NCBI RefSeq assembly: GCF_011386835.1
Contig: NC_088792.1
Location: forward strand, 66,093,287 to 66,157,286
From: Chrysemys picta bellii
Taxonomy: Eukaryota > Chordata > Testudines > Emydidae
Reading direction: 5' to 3'
DNA: 64,000 nt
Position numbers and translations under genes: made by a program. Within the stretch, counting starts at the first letter, position 1; the number at the start of each line of letters is the position of its first letter. This document shows positions 44,359 to 55,322 of this stretch, one piece after another. Below the pieces are notes generated by a model that was not told where the DNA came from, made no database searches, and was given only the letters and a program-made list of their open reading frames with translations.

Positions 44359-44639
44359 GGGTATGTGTATACTGCAGTCAGAGCATGTGAGTGCAGCCCA
44401 AGCAGATGTACCCAAGATAGCTTTAATCTAGCTGGTTTGGATGAAGCTGTGGCAGCATGTGTTTCAGCATGGGCTAGCCCATGAGTAATTACCCAGGGCA
44501 TGGGCAGGCTTATACAGCCCACGCTGAAGCGCATGGTGCTGCAGCTTCACTGCTCCGGAACCCAAGCTAGCGAGATTAAAGCTAGCTCCAGTATGTTTGC
44601 TTGAGATGCAAAGTCTGTGATTGCAGAATAGACATACCC
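44359..44639. mobile_element. Harbinger-type MITE, 281 bp
   Basis: Starts GGGTATGTGTATACTGCAGT and ends TTGCAGAATAGACATACCC, inverted repeats of about 18 bp. TAA (44356-44358) and TGA (44640-44642) are the probable 3-bp target duplication with one change. Inner inverted motifs: CCAAGATAGCTTTAATCTAG and AGCTAGCGAGATTAAAGC; CATGGGCTAGCCCATG is a local palindrome. Non-coding. Confidence 0.82.
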
Positions 44640-44642
44640 TGA

Positions 44643-47600
44643 ATGAAGGGGACAGCTTTCACTGGGAACTGCTAGGTGCTGAGAGCACATTAGCCCCTTA
44701 TTGTGTATTTCAATACAGAGTGAATCCATTAACAAAGGAAGCAATCTTTAAATGATATGTGCAACTGACAATACACTTATTTGCTACAACCTTTTCAATC
44801 TTGGGTGCCTAAAATTAGGCACCTAAATAAGTTATTTTCAAAGGTGCTAAGCATTCACAGTCCAATAAATTACTAAAGAGTGTTGAGTGCAGTGTTTAAA
44901 ATACTAGCTTCCTATGTGTAGATCATACGCATATTTAAGATCCTGGAGATATGTTACACTTAACAAGCATGTTAACAGTATGGCTTACAGATGGCATTCA
45001 GGCCAAATCGGAAGTACTGCAAACTGAATTAGTACAATCAATGCTGATTAATTGATGCTTGCTTTAGCTACATGTCTAGGTATTTCAAAGATGTAGATTG
45101 GATACAATCTTTCTTCCTTGTATTTTTATGCAAGGCACATTTATTTGGTTTAGCTTATGGTTGATTGATTTTGTACTTTTTTGTTTGTTTGGGTTTTGTT
45201 AGGGTTATTTCATGTCTTGACAATATGGCTGATTTATTTCTGGCACCAGGAGCCATTTAATGCTGGAAGCTTTATATAACTTATATTTTTAATTTCTGCC
45301 AATAGCACCTAGATGCCATAGGGATAATCATTAAATTAAATAAATATTAACAGTACCGATGACTTGTGTTAATGAATGTTGCACAGGAAGAGAATATAAT
45401 GATATATGGTAAATTCATCATAGTTGTGCAGTATAAGATCTTTGCCCTCACTCTAGGCTTGATTTGACATGGACTTCAGTGGGAGCAAAACATCTTATGG
45501 CTTGATTTGCCCCTGTTGGATGCAAGTTCCGCAATAATACTCAATGCAAGGTGCTTGCAATAGTATGTATGCCACAAGGACAGATCAGCATGAAGTGCTA
45601 TGTGCAAGGTTCACAATCAGGATGACAGGAGGCATTGCAATGAAACAGGGCACCAGGAGAATCCCTTCTAGCAAAGATGATTAAAGAGGATCTAGAGAAT
45701 AAAGAGAACACAGACAAGGGAGGAGCAGGAGCATGTCATATGGAGATGTTAGATCCAGAGTCCGTCTCTCCTTTTCCCAGGACTATTCCTGCTCTACTGT
45801 CTATTCTATATAGGTTCTTATACTGCACTCATCACATTTGTATCTGAGCACGTTCCAGGAGTGCGCTAAGCAATAGAACTAACATCCGTCACATGTTTGT
45901 TCACTTATCCCGAGGGGAGATGTATGTGCAATGGAATGTTCAGTCTGGTAGGTTTGGATGTTTTTTTATATACATGTTGCTCTGTATTTATATTAGAGAA
46001 GGAAAGGTCAAAGAAATAAGCCTGTCACGTAGCACAGAAGGTAGTTAGGTTTGTGATGGTCATTAGTTCTTCAAGGAGTCTTGGAATGGCCCCTAAGAAA
46101 GTTGTGTCTCCAACACAAACACACTTTACCCTTATTGTAGTGAGTTCCATTGTGCAAGCTGTCCCCATAGCCTTCTATTTTATTTGCCTTTTTACCGGCG
46201 ATAAGCACTTTGACAGTTGCCAGAGAGACTCTTATTTGCCACAGGACTGATCCAACATCTACTGAAGGCATGAGAGTCTTTCCATTGGCTTCAATGATTC
46301 AAGCCCAGTAAGTTCAGACTCTTCTTCTGCTCTTTTGTTTTTAAACTATATCGCCAAATACCACCGTGAATATTTTCTTTCTTTCTTACCCTGTGTATGT
46401 CCTTGGCTTTGTCATTTTGTTTCTTTGAATTCAGTTGCTTAACCCACTAATGACACATACTTTATGCAAATTGTTATTCTGAATTTTATTGTCTCACTTC
46501 CTTTCCCTAAATTTGCTTTATCTGTGAATTTCCTCACTTTACTGGTAAATTATTTAATTTATGACACAAATAAAATTTGATCTGTATGGTTCTTTACTAG
46601 TCCTCTTCCTTTACTTTGAACTGTTAATAGTCAACAAGAATTATGGGACTTTCATTATCCAAGTAATTTCTTTATCTACCTAGTACCGTAATATTTTCCA
46701 TTTTTGCAAATTAGTCATTCTGTGTTACTTAGAAAAACTCCTAAAGTCTGGGCATTTTATGCCCAATAAAATAGCATATTTCATCACACAGCCCTCCAAA
46801 ACTAAAATGTGAGTGTCCTTAGCTTTTACTAATACATGACAGAGATCCAAAATGAAGGACCTATCAACAAAAATAGAGAATGAAGCTTGTTATGATGTGG
46901 GGATTCTCTTCTTTAAGAGAACATTATATACATTTTGGTTTCAAGATTTTGCATTTCTTGTGTTTATAATTTATTGAAATAAACAACGAGGTAACAGTGG
47001 ATTTGTATTGGGCAGAAGGAAATGCAAATCTAAAATGAGTGATGTGATGTGTTATCTGGAATAAAGTACTTTTGAAACTGCCACTTTCTTAGCAGAATCT
47101 CAAAATACAAACTGGCACTGGCTGGGTTGTGAAATATACCTTGGATAAAAGTCAGCCTCTATCTAAGTCTTTGATGTTAAACTTTTATAGCTTCTTCTGT
47201 GGTTAGTAACAAGCTCAATTTGCATTCCAAGGCAGTCAGATCCATGGCTGGTGTCTTTAATAGGAGTTCAAGCCCCATTGAAGGAATCTCACTAACCCAT
47301 CAATGTGAGCTTTAACATGCATTCCTTTTTCCTGTTGACCTCCTCTTCTGAGGTTAGAGTTGAGTAGCTAGGCTTCAGCTGCTGCTTAGAGATGTGTTGA
47401 GTGTCTGATAGGTGTTGTCATCATAAGCCCATGAGTAACAATTGTACCTGCTGTCCTTGGGTATTTCTATGCGTGGTTTCTGATAAATTATTTATGATGC
47501 AAATGCTTTTTAAAATTCCTTTCACAGATAATAGGTTTGGGAATATATAGTACTTAAAAAAATTGGACTCTTTTCTGGGAAATTCAATATCTTAAAGATT

Positions 47601-47907
47601 TAAAGAAAAACAGACACCCTTTTACATTTTTTAAATTTCTTTGTAAGAAAAAAAAACAGGGCTTAATTTTAGGTTTACAAAAAAACCTTAATGCAATATA
47701 GTACATTCTTACATTGAACCCTGATGTTATTTTGATGACAATGGGCAAGTCAAAAATACTTCCTACTGCATTATACTTGTGGACATGACTCATTTTTGAT
47801 AGTATGCAGTGTAGTATATTTGTAGTTGTATGCAGCAGTCAGAGGTGAGCCCTGTGGGGATGATGTTTTGTTTCTTGCTATAACCCACTAACAGCACCCC
47901 CCAGCAA
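44643..47907. other. Non-coding DNA
   Basis: AT-rich sequence without recognisable gene or bounded element. Confidence 0.5.
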
Positions 47908-48592
47908 AAAACCTAACTGGCTTCAAGTCTGAGCTTGATAAGTTTATGGAGGGGATGTTATCTGCGACTGCTAGCAGCAAATATCTCCAACAGCCAGTGA
48001 TGGGACACTAGATGGGGAGGGCTCTAAGTTACTACAGCAAATTCTTTCCCAGGTGTCTGGTTGGTGGGTCTTGTCCACATGTTCAGGGTCTAACTGATGG
48101 CCATATTTGGGGTTGGGAAGAAATTTTCCCCTGGGTCAGATTGGCAGAGACTCGGTGGGAGGCGGGGGGGAGGGTTCGCCTTTCTCTCCAGCATGGGGCC
48201 TGGGTCACTTGCAGGTTTAAACTAGCGTAAATGGATTCTCTGTAACTTGAAGTCTTTAAATCATGATGTGAGGACTTCAGTAACTCAGCCAGAGGTATGG
48301 GTCTATTATAGGAGTGGGTGGGTAAGATTCTGTGGCCTGCATCATGCAGAAGGTCAGACTAGATCAGTGGTTCTCACCCTATTTACCATTGTGGGCTGCA
48401 TATGCAACTCTCTATGTGTTATGTGAACCGCATCCACACAATATATATACTACCTGTATGGCCCTGAGGATGTCACATGGGCATCAGCTGTGTGCTGATT
48501 GGGCTGCAAGCGGCCCGAAGGCCACATGTTGAGAACCACTGGACTAGATGATCATGATGGTCCCTTCTGACCTTGAAGTCTATGAGTCTAGA
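47908..48592 (+). mobile_element. CR1-type LINE 3' UTR, split by an hAT MITE
   Basis: Long 3'-terminal fragment: CTTCAAGTCTGAGCTTGATA, GTGATGGGACACTAGATGGG, TTGTCCACATGTTCAGGG, GGGAAGAAATTTTCCCC, GCATGGGGCCTGGGTCACTT, then AGAAGGTCAGACTAGAT and, after the insertion, GATCATGATGGTCCCTTCTG and GACCTTGAAGTCTATGAGTC. This is a known kind of CR1 3' region of turtles and other sauropsids. No ORF2 portion is present. Confidence 0.75.
48365..48541. mobile_element. hAT MITE (177 bp) nested in the CR1, perfect 8-bp TSD
   Basis: Ends CAGTGGTTCTCACCC and ATGTTGAGAACCACTG are inverted repeats of the Charlie/MER20-like kind. GACTAGAT flanks both sides (48357-48364 and 48542-48549). The duplication regenerates the CR1 sequence when removed, giving an independent check on the insertion point. 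It resembles 9412-9588 in length and ends but differs inside. Confidence 0.93.
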
Positions 48593-48729
48593 GCTGCCTT
48601 TGCCCCACCACTTCCTTTACCCACTATGATGGAGGGGTGTTAATGGGCCACTTCACTTTGAATGGTCCCAGGAAATATGTGTTATCTACTCATGCTAAAC
48701 AATCTGTTCCATCTTGTATTTAGCTGTGA

Positions 48730-48835
48730 CCTTTCCCAGATCTGAAGAACTTTCTGTAAGCTCGAAAGCTTGTCTCTCTCCCCAACAGAAGTTGGACCAA
48801 TAAAAGATATTACCTCACCCCCCTCGTCTCTCATT
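48730..48835 (+). repeat. Divergent member of the PLE-tail family
   Basis: Reads CCCAGATCTGAAGAACTTTC, GTAAGCTCGAAAGCTTGTCT, then CAACAGAAGTTGGACCAATA and AAAGATATTACCTCACCC. CTGAAGA, a degraded hairpin and CGAAAGCTTGT keep the order core-hairpin-GAAA-GC of the hammerhead-like tails, but the following 3' sequence is different. A sister tail family is the best guess. Confidence 0.5.
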
Positions 48836-48934
48836 TTTTATATGTAATGACTTGAAAATGACCAAGTAGTAACTTGATTTGCTCACATAATTACTAGTAA
48901 AAATTCAAGTTAAGTGTTAATTAATTGTGTTTCA

Positions 48935-49100
48935 GTAGCACCCAGTGAATCAACCAATATCAGGACCCTGTTATGCTAGGTGTTGTATAATAAACTCACA
49001 CTGTCAGAGACATCCTAGCCCTGATGAGCTTATAGTCTATATTGACAAGACAAACAAAGGGTATGAGAGGGATAGAACATACAAACAATGCCTGATGTAA
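48935..49100 (+). repeat. Old LINE-derived fragment (L2/CR1-like)
   Basis: AGCACCCAGTGAATCAACC, GTTATGCTAGGTGTTGTATA and CTGATGAGCTTATAGTCTAT with TTGACAAGACAAACAAAGGG follow a widely conserved amniote repeat (a family often seen as GTGCTAGG...GAGCTTACAGTCTA). Boundaries are vague. Confidence 0.4.
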
Positions 49101-52100
49101 AACTCATCTCATGATAAGAGGCGAAGTTCCTGTGTGTTACTGATCTTAGGAAATATGTGTTGAGAAGCTATAAATTGATAGTGGCAGAAATGGCAAGAGA
49201 TTGAATAAGGAAATATTGGTATGACCCTTTCCCTGCATTAGCTTCCTTGAGTACTTAGCAGAGTGATTAGACAGTGTCTGCCCTAGCCCATATAGACATA
49301 TGCTCCCATGTCCGAATCATATATAAAGCCATGGCATCTCTTATTAGAACAAGAAACAGAATTCAGGTACATTTTAAAAATAGTAGCTGATGTTTCTGAA
49401 GGGGTCTGCTGAAGTTAGGCATCCGGCTCCAGCTGAAAGTCCATGGTAACTGGATCCCTAAGTCTCTTTGGCCCATTTCAAAATCCAAGCCATTAAGAGT
49501 ATTTGTAACAGTGTAGGGCCCTATAATCAAAAGGCAAGGCAGCGCATACTGTAATGCAGTCAGCTATCTTAGTAGCTTAGCTCTTAACTGCCTGCAGCTA
49601 TACAATTGCATTTAAACTCCTACAGTCTCCCAGCTCAGGGATACACTATGCCTTTGTCTTACTCAGATGAGTAGAGAAATGAAGGATTTCCCAACTTCTT
49701 GCTTGGCCTACCCACACTTTGGGCCCTGGTCAGAACTCAGCCCCTGCTCTCCAAATATTCCCCTGGAGAGCTAGTGAGTGCGGAGGGGATAGCGAGGAAT
49801 AAGAAGTGGGCAAAGTCAAAATAGGTTTCAAAGGATGCTGAAGCTTACCCACCACTCCAGAACAAGAGACGAATGGGAGAGGGGAGGGGAGGGAAGGGGA
49901 GGGGAGGGGGATTAGGCAGAGAGTTGTGACTCTGAGGTACAATGCCTCCTGGGGCTACTTCTAAAGACACAATCTAGCCCTGAGATTCTATGTACATATG
50001 TATATATATTTCTATGTATATAGAAAAGTCACCTAGTGAGACAGTTTTGTTACATGTGAACCTACCAACTTTCGTGCTTTTTGGAACATTTCCTGACATC
50101 TGTTAGGAATGGAGTATTATGAAGTAAAGCTGCACCCACTTTTGACTTTTCTTCAAATGGTGGCAGTTAAAAATACTTCTGAAATTGTGTTACTGAAACC
50201 CAATGCCCAAATGACAAGGTTGTTCCAGTCTTTAATTATAATCAAAGTGTAACTATATGAGCTCCTACTGCTGTTCAACCAAGATTGGGTATATAAGGAA
50301 GTTGTCACACTTTGTACCATCAGTGCCTGAAATTTGCCAACAGCTTTCTGAGAAAAGAGGAGTTACGTTTCCTTAGCAGTTTAACAAGAGTTACAGACAG
50401 GAAAGGAATAGTCCTGGCTTTGGTTTTGTAACAGTTTCCTGTAGGTATTTTAAAAGGTGTAACAGGAGGAGGAAGAAAAATAGATTAGGTCCTAAAGCAA
50501 CAGAAACTGTTCCTATGTGATATATTGTGCCTGGCCCTGCACTGCTACACAATGGGAGGCAAGTGTACAAATCTTTTGAAGGTCAGACACTCGTCTCCTG
50601 GCTAGTATTTCTGATCATGCTAGCCTCTTGAAGAGAGGGAATGAAGAGAAGTGGATTGAAGGCAGGACTGGCCCAACATGGAAGGAAACCCACGCTGCAT
50701 CTAGAGGTGCCTGTGCTGCCAATCTCCCCTGCATTCCCTTCATGCCCCAGAGAAATGCTTATTAAAATGTTGTCCATGAGGGAGCAACAGTGAAGGAGGA
50801 CTCTATAGCATCAAAAATGCCTCTGGGAAAGGCACTGAAGATGTGGCCAATGTAGGTGATCTTCTTGGTGAACCTTTAAATGTAGCTAAAAAGCCCAAGA
50901 GAAGAAATGAGAAGAGCAGAACAAATAACAGGATCTCCAGTGATGAAGAATGGAGTGTTTAGAATTCAGAGAGCACTCAGGTGGCTTGTGTGAGTATTTG
51001 GGTTAAATCATGTCTACTTAAACAGAAGGGGAACAAATCTCCTCTGATCAAAACTGATAGAGCTTGAGAGGCAGACTTTAAACTAGGCAGGAAGCGGGGA
51101 CCCACTTAACCTTGTTTTCCCAGCAGACACTCTGCCAAGGATCCATCCTGCAAGGTGCAGAGCACCTCCATTCTCATTGGGCCCAGTTCTGTTTCCATTT
51201 ACACTGGTTTTCCACTGGTGCAAATTCACTGATTTCAGTGGAATTCCACAGGATTTGTGTGGTGTAAATGAACAGAATCTGGCTCATTAACTTAAGTGGG
51301 AACTGAGGTCTCTAGCACTTTGCAGGATCAGGCCCCTAGTAAAGAACACCCCAGTCCTACACTTGGAGCATCAGCGAAGGCAGTGCTCCATTGACATCAA
51401 CCCCCGATACTGTACTTTGAAAGCCAGTCACTGCAGTGAAATGTTAACACTGATGCCTAATGAGGGAGACATTGTTTACTCTTTCACCGCTAGCCCTTTT
51501 AGCAGAAACATCCAGCAGCCCTGGGACTGTGAATGAAGCTTGAGTCTCACCTCTTGCCCCCTTCCAATCTGACCCCTACATGCAATGTGGTTTACAGGAT
51601 TACATTTCTTATTCTAGCCAATATACCTTGGGAGAAATCCTGATCCCACTGGAGTCAGTGGCAAAACACCCATTAATTTCAGTAGGTCCATTATTTCACC
51701 CTATGTTTCCAACAATTAGCAAAACATCTGATAGAACTCTCTTGTGATTCTTCCCTTTCACTCCCTTATATACACATATGCTCATCATAGCCAGCTCAGA
51801 GTAAGAAAAAGTGATGTGTACATGACCAAATATTTTTGATCTTCTTTCAAACAAACAAAAACAAAAAACCACTCCAAACACTCCTCCAGTTTTCCTTTTC
51901 TGCTCTTCTCAGGAAATCATGATCTCTCTGTTGTACAATTTAAGCAGAAGATAAATTTCTGAGGAGATATTTTATGAATGTTACCTTTAAATAGCAATAG
52001 TGGAAGGAAGGTTTCTCCTTAGAGTTTGCGAAGTCATTCAGGAGGAGGATGGATGAATCTCTCATTCTATCTCCAAGTTGATTCTAAAATGTCTACAAGT

Positions 52101-55100
52101 CTTTTAAATATAAAACCACCTCTTTCATTTATGATTTAAAATATTCACGTTAGATTCCTCCTCCCACTGAACATTGGTATTTCCAGAAACAAGCCTGAAG
52201 GTTTGGTCTCTTCAAGGAAATTTAACATTTCTAGCATTTATATGGTATCCTTCGTGCCAAAAAAATCAAACCTGGCATTAGAGGTTCAAATCCATTGACT
52301 TCAGCAGAGTGCATCTTTTATCAAATCTGAAATTAGTCATTTATCTTCACGACTTTTTGGACACAAAAACTGGTTGAGTCATGAACTTGTTACCCTTGTC
52401 AAAGAAGAAAGCAATATAACTGACTTGTTATTACATGCTGGAACATTTGTTTTTATTTATGTTGCAAAATTTTCATGAAAACTTGCTATCCCAGTAGAAA
52501 TTCTACCTATCCATCTGTACTATGATGGTAATGAAGAAACCAATGTTAGTTCTATGTTTGTGCCACACATAGTCACAGACCAGCAGTCCTGGGCACCATG
52601 GTAACACAAATAAAAATTATCATTCATTTCACTCATCTGTCAGTAAAGTTACTCACTCCAGGAAAGTACTTGTGTAGAATTTTGCAAAGCCATGATGAAT
52701 GTATTAGTTATTCCTGTTTTAAGAGACATCTTCCTGAGTACATGTAAATGTTGCTTAAAATTCAACTTCTCAAGTTGAAGAGCTTTAACATTAAATTACC
52801 AAGTTCACTAGTCTTCTAATTGATTCCTTTACATACATGAAACATAGATAGCGTCTACTCCAAGATGCATGATACTGGAAAACAAGTTGCAGAGGTACTG
52901 CATAGTTGCATAGTCCACAATACAGCAATACTGGGGTCAAAGTTCAGCCCTTTGTGTAAGTAGGTGTAACTCCATTGACTTCCATGGAGTCACTCCTGCT
53001 TCTGCCAAAGCTAATTTTGTTCCTTTCATTACATTTGCATGTGTATATGCAGACTCTCTTGAATTGCATGGTGCCGTGTGCTATTCAATTTAGAGTAAAA
53101 TTTGGATCTTTCACAGGCATAGGATGAGTTTGTGAAGTGCCTGCTACTGATTGATTCATACTTCAGCTAAACACTTGTACAGAACTTCCTAATGGTATGA
53201 TAGTTTGAAAAAGACAATTCAACGGCAATATTGAACACTCCTCAAAATTCTCCAAGCACTTCCTAAGGCTATGAAACCACTGCAGGTCTATCTGTGTATT
53301 CCTAATGCATCCCTAACTATAGCAACTAGGCTCTTAATCCAAAAAGATTTGAACATAATGCATAAGAGTACCCTTCTGCCAAGTCCCAGTGTTCGGGTTC
53401 TTTAGGAAAAGGAAGAGAAATCTCCTGGCTCACTTTCTAGGAAGGTTATTTCTTCCTTCAGAAGAGTCCATTTAGCCATGTAAAGTTCTTCTATATTTAT
53501 TTTATTTATTCTGTTCTTACATCAAGCCACAGAACCCTGATTCCTGTAAAAATATTTATATTCTTAAGTAATTTAGATTGAAAACTTTAGTTTTCATTAA
53601 AAAGTGTTATTTTTACTGATTATTTAGTATCTGGTTTTAATTACCATGTGTTTAGTCATTTTACAGAGTTTCTTAATTTAAGAGCAAGGGTTTTTTTATT
53701 GATTGAGCTCATTTCAAATTCATCATACAGGGACAAAGTGTACAGTTATGCCCTAAAGAAAAGCCTTAAATTAGTAGGATTATATTATGCAAATTGTTTA
53801 AAAATATTTTTAAGCAGGCATTACTTCAGCATTTAGATATTGGCTAAAGCAGCTTTAATATGCAAGACAGGATGTAAGATGCTTAGCTGATCCAAATGCC
53901 AGTCTATAGATTTGAAAGACTAAAGATCACATCACTGGGAGGTTGACAGAAGTGACACTTTGCAAAGTGCCAATGATTTATGCCAATGTCTTGCTTGATG
54001 ATACTGTTATAGACAGCACTGTCATTACAAAGTCCCTAACGACTTCAGTCTACATTTATGGTGCACAAATTATAGGGTAGCCCAAAGATCGAAACCTTCC
54101 TGACTTTTAGATTTCAGTGACCACATGATTCTCACAAGGTTTAGTTGTTGCATGCACTGTGAAGCTTTCTACCCCATTTTCTGTTTCAGTGTTAGATTTA
54201 AAACATACCAAACAATATACAGTATCTGTTTATAAAATGGTGCTGAGTGTTTGTGGCTCTGCATGTGTTTTATGGTATCAGAGTGCAAAAAAACCCACAG
54301 TGAGGCACATAGTCTGGCAATCGTTCTTTTATTTCAAACAGTTGATAATCGTGCACCATCATTATGTATAGACAGACAAATACAAGATCCAATTCTGCAA
54401 GGGGCAGAGCGACTTATCGAAACGCTTAGCTCCTTTCAACTCCCATTCACATCAATGCTGAGAGTGCTCAGTACCACGCAAGGATCAGGTCAGGTTTCTA
54501 AAGAGCACCTTTGGAAGCAAGGCTCTAGAGTAAGCTGTCAATATTCTTATGGATTGACCTTCTGTGGTGTATATAATATTCTAATGTTGTACAACACTTT
54601 AGTCATTCCTGAAATGGTTGCTAACACTAAAGCAAATTATAGGAGCTTTGTTCTCTTCAGTAATTACATTAAGTCTTAACATTCTTGTGCCTAAAGAAGG
54701 CAGAAACCAGCAAATAATTATATAGAACATAAAGCAAAAGTGTCAACTCATGAATAATACTAATTATAACGTAGGAAGTGGTTCTAACATAAGATAGAAA
54801 TCTAGTTCTAACAGGCCATTTAAAATTAAATGTGTATTGCACAATGTAAGGAGATTGGCAGACATTCCATAAGAAGGGTTAGGCACTGTAGTTTGGCCTC
54901 CAGTGGACAAAATGAATGATCCGTTGTTTTTAAAGGAACTGCAGCAATTTTGCAGCTTCCATGACATTCCTTAGATAAGATCAGAACCAGCTTCAAAGGA
55001 CACCAAAAATAAGATATAACCACAGTTGGCCAAATCCTAAAGGTCTTTGGCAGTTTCTACTCAGTACTTATTCAAGCAAAACTGCCTTTGAGGTCACTGG

Positions 55101-55206
55101 GTGTTCTGCCCAAGTAAGAGCTCAGTGAAAACCTCAATATTTGACTCAATTTTTGTTTGTTCTGAAGTGTACTGGAAAATATATGCCAAAAGAAACACAT
55201 ATGGGC
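49101..55206. other. Non-coding DNA with simple repeats
   Basis: No gene recognised. A GGGGA/AGGGG purine run occupies 49877-49910. Diverged copies of the ACTTCA-TGG dispersed motif occur near 51200-51300, 51640-51690 and 52930-53000. Frames here are short and unsupported. Confidence 0.5.
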
Positions 55207-55322
55207 TGTTGCTAGAACTAGGGGTGCTGCTGCACCCACTGTCTTGAAGTGGGTTTACAGGGTTCACAGTTTAGTTCAATGGTTCTCAGCACCCCCAGCC
55301 ATAAAAATTGTTCCAGCGGCCT
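55207..55322 (-). repeat. Dispersed short element, copy 2 (inverted relative to 34741)
   Basis: On the - strand it reads AACAATTTTTATGGCTGGGG, AGAACCATTGAACTAAACTG, AACCCTGTAAACCCACTTC and GGTGCAGCAGCACCCCTAGT, collinear with 34741-34878. The hairpin of copy 1 is partly decayed here. Confidence 0.6.
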
